From an uncultured Muribaculaceae bacterium (GTDB lineage Bacteria; Bacteroidota; Bacteroidia; Bacteroidales; Muribaculaceae): a DNA stretch of 64,000 nucleotides. Below, in pieces: positions 62,396-64,000 of the stretch. How positions within the stretch are numbered: position 1 is the first letter of the stretch; the number at the start of each line of letters is the position of its first letter. The notes beneath the pieces were generated by a model that was not told the origin of the DNA, ran no database searches, and saw nothing but the letters and a program-made list of their open reading frames with translations. Made by a program: the position numbers and the translations under genes. The stretch spans positions 1-64,000 of the forward strand of contig CAKTFH010000010.1 in assembly GCA_934555895.1 (NCBI GenBank). The letters run 5' to 3'.

Positions 62396-63733
62396 ATGGA
62401 TGTAAACAATATCATGAGCGCCCTCGAGGCTAAACACCCGGGCGAGAAAGAGTATCTGCAGGCAGTGCGCGAAGTGCTGCTCTCTGTAGGCGATGTGTAC
62501 AACCGTCATCCTGAGTTCGAGCGCAACAAAATCATCGAGCGCATGGTGGAGCCCGACCGCATCTTCACCTTCCGCGTGACATGGCTCGACGACCGTGGCG
62601 AAGTGCAGAACAATATCGGCTACCGCGTGCAGTTCAACAACGCCATCGGCCCGTACAAAGGCGGCATCCGTTTCCATGCATCAGTAAACCTCAGCATACT
62701 TAAGTTCCTCGGTTTCGAACAGACATTCAAAAACGCACTCACCACACTGCCCATGGGCGGCGCCAAGGGAGGTTCCGACTTCTCACCCCGTGGCAAGAGC
62801 GACCGTGAGATCATGCGGTTCTGCCAGGCCTTCATCCTCGAGCTCTGGAAGAACCTCGGTCCCGACCGCGATGTTCCCGCAGGCGACATCGGTGTGGGCG
62901 GACGCGAAGTGGGCTACATGTACGGCATGTACAAGAAGCTCATGAACGAGCACACCGGCACATTCACCGGCAAAGGTTTCGATTTCGGCGGCTCACGCCT
63001 CCGTCCCGAGGCCACCGGCTTCGGAGCCCTCTACTTCGTGCAGAATATGCTCGCACGCCTGGGCGACGACATCAAGGGCAAGACAGTGGCCATCTCGGGC
63101 TTCGGCAACGTGGCCTGGGGCGCTGCAACCAAAGCCAACGAGCTCGGTGCCAAGGTGGTGACCATCTCGGGTCCCGACGGATACATCTACGACCCCGACG
63201 GCATATCGGGCGAGAAGATACAGTATATGCTCGAACTCCGCGCATCGGGCGACGACATCGTGGCACCCTATGCCAAGAAATTCCCCGGCTCTACCTTCTA
63301 CGCAGGCAAGAAACCCTGGGAGCAGAAAGTGGACATCGCACTCCCCTGCGCCACACAGAACGAGGTGAATGGCGACGACGCAGCCATGCTCGTGGCCAAC
63401 GGCGTGAAACTCGTCGCCGAAGTGTCGAACATGGGCTGCACACCCGAAGCCATCGACACCTTCATCGCCGCCCGCGTCAACTACGCTCCAGGCAAGGCAG
63501 TGAACGCCGGCGGAGTGGCCTGCTCAGGCCTTGAGATGACACAGGATGCCGAGCACCTGCAGTGGACCGCCGAGGAGGTCGACGCCAAGCTCCACCAGAT
63601 CATGGCCTCCATCCACGAGCAGTGCGTGGCCTACGGCCTCGAGCCCGACGGATATCTCAACTACATGAAGGGAGCCAACATCGCCGGCTTCATGAAAGTG
63701 GCCAACGCCATGATGGGACAGGGCGTAATCTGA
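62396..63733 (+). CDS. gdhA: NADP-type glutamate dehydrogenase
   Basis: It makes glutamate from 2-oxoglutarate and ammonia. The 445-residue length fits the hexameric bacterial class. Substrate-binding and catalytic motifs are present: GPYKGGIRFH, LPMGGAKGGSDF with the catalytic lysine, PAGDIGVGGREVGYM, and the Rossmann segment VAISGFGNVAWGAA. It is monocistronic, with its own promoter and terminator. Confidence 0.96.
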   Translation: MDVNNIMSALEAKHPGEKEYLQAVREVLLSVGDVYNRHPEFERNKIIERMVEPDRIFTFRVTWLDDRGEVQNNIGYRVQFNNAIGPYKGGIRFHASVNLSILKFLGFEQTFKNALTTLPMGGAKGGSDFSPRGKSDREIMRFCQAFILELWKNLGPDRDVPAGDIGVGGREVGYMYGMYKKLMNEHTGTFTGKGFDFGGSRLRPEATGFGALYFVQNMLARLGDDIKGKTVAISGFGNVAWGAATKANELGAKVVTISGPDGYIYDPDGISGEKIQYMLELRASGDDIVAPYAKKFPGSTFYAGKKPWEQKVDIALPCATQNEVNGDDAAMLVANGVKLVAEVSNMGCTPEAIDTFIAARVNYAPGKAVNAGGVACSGLEMTQDAEHLQWTAEEVDAKLHQIMASIHEQCVAYGLEPDGYLNYMKGANIAGFMKVANAMMGQGVI

Positions 63734-63765
63734 CACTCCATACACAAATAGAGCACATCCCATAC

Positions 63766-63804
63766 GCTGCCGGAGCGACTTCAGCATGAAGACGCCCCGG
63801 CAGC
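63766..63804 (+). terminator. Terminator of gdhA
   Basis: An 18-bp stem (63766-63783 with 63787-63804, few mismatches) and a 3-nt loop, followed by TCGCGTTTTTC. The T run leads into the -33 region of the next promoter. Confidence 0.8.
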
Positions 63805-63815
63805 TCGCGTTTTTC

Positions 63816-63846
63816 TTGGTGACTTGACAGAAATTGCTTATCTTTG
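63816..63846 (+). promoter_or_regulatory. Promoter of the Fur-family gene
   Basis: TTG (63816-63818), 20 bp, TATCTTTG (63839-63846). The ATG is only 14 bp further, so the leader would be about 8-10 nt. Confidence 0.7.
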
Positions 63847-63860
63847 CCGATGCAACGGCT

Positions 63861-64000
63861 ATGAACGACGACAAAGTGCTCAACCCTGCCCGCGCCGCGC
63901 TCTCGCAATATCTCAAAGAAAAGAAAATGAGGCGCACACCCGAGCGGTTTGCCATCCTGGAGAAAGTGTTTTCCACGGATGCGCATTTTTATGTTGACGC
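63861..64000 (+). CDS. Fur-family transcriptional regulator, 5' part
   Basis: The first 46 codons before the window ends. The segment MRRTPERFAILEKVFSTDAHF matches the winged-helix N-terminus of Fur/PerR/Zur regulators (the R-x-T-P-x-R-x-A/V-I-L pattern, then H in the metal region). Which metal or peroxide it senses cannot be told from this part. A second in-frame ATG (63928) just before RRTPERF is possible. Confidence 0.8.
   Translation, partial: MNDDKVLNPARAALSQYLKEKKMRRTPERFAILEKVFSTDAHFYVD

Overview
The window looks like chromosome from a Bacteroidales bacterium, most likely Muribaculaceae (inference). Seen directly: high GC with C/G-rich third positions; promoters of the Bacteroidota type (-7 TAnnTTTG, sometimes with TTG or TTTG about 20 bp upstream) in front of many genes; no obvious Shine-Dalgarno sequences; and secreted proteins typical of the order (DPP4-like S9 peptidase, GH127 enzyme, DUF3472 protein, secretion-system-like C-terminal tails). 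No rRNA, CRISPR array, insertion sequence or prophage was seen.

Layout. 1-269 holds the left edge with a possible small minus-strand RNA. 270-14068 (minus) is the classical information-processing block, in transcription order: tRNA-Thr(TGT), tRNA-Tyr, tRNA-Gly, tRNA-Thr(GGT), tuf, tRNA-Trp, secE, nusG, rplK, rplA, rplJ, rplL, rpoB, rpoC. Apart from the tRNA-Trp this matches the thrU-tyrU-glyT-thrT-tufB-secE-nusG-rplKAJL-rpoBC order of E. coli. 14458-19400 (plus) carries aminopeptidase P, a gamma-carbonic-anhydrase-like protein and a large secreted protein. 19555-21392 is a small AT-rich accessory island, an ImmA/IrrE-type metalloprotease plus a PIN/DUF4411-like protein in a toxin-antitoxin-like arrangement with short tandem repeats. 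21456-26166 (plus) has topoisomerase IV subunit A, a putative outer-membrane barrel protein and an S41 lipoprotein protease.

26176-48394 (minus) holds a secreted protein, miaA, a membrane protein, a DPP4-like peptidase, a coiled-coil protein with an AT-hook-like motif, a GH127 beta-L-arabinofuranosidase behind a palindromic promoter, two secreted proteins, an unusual receiver/PEP-synthase-like protein, rpe, a DedA protein, an M13 peptidase, a DUF3472 protein and ychF. 48556-54427 (minus) is a complete RND efflux system in the order outer-membrane factor, adaptor, pump. 54676-55893 (plus) is a secreted glycosidase-like protein. 55910-58823 (minus) is ptb-buk-focA, acyl-phosphate metabolism with a formate/nitrite-type channel. 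A 955-bp AT-rich gap follows, with signs of a structured minus-strand transcript. 59779-62122 (plus) is an ABC exporter pair, 62396-63733 is gdhA, and a Fur-family regulator runs off the right edge.

Most of the window is housekeeping and ordinary Bacteroidales surface biology. The items most worth a second look are the small metalloprotease/PIN island, the receiver-PPDK protein that appears to lack the phosphohistidine domain, a 28-bp promoter module shared by two unrelated genes, terminators fused to the next gene's promoter, a palindrome centred on the GH127 promoter, and two candidate noncoding RNAs (left edge and 59.1-59.3 kb).
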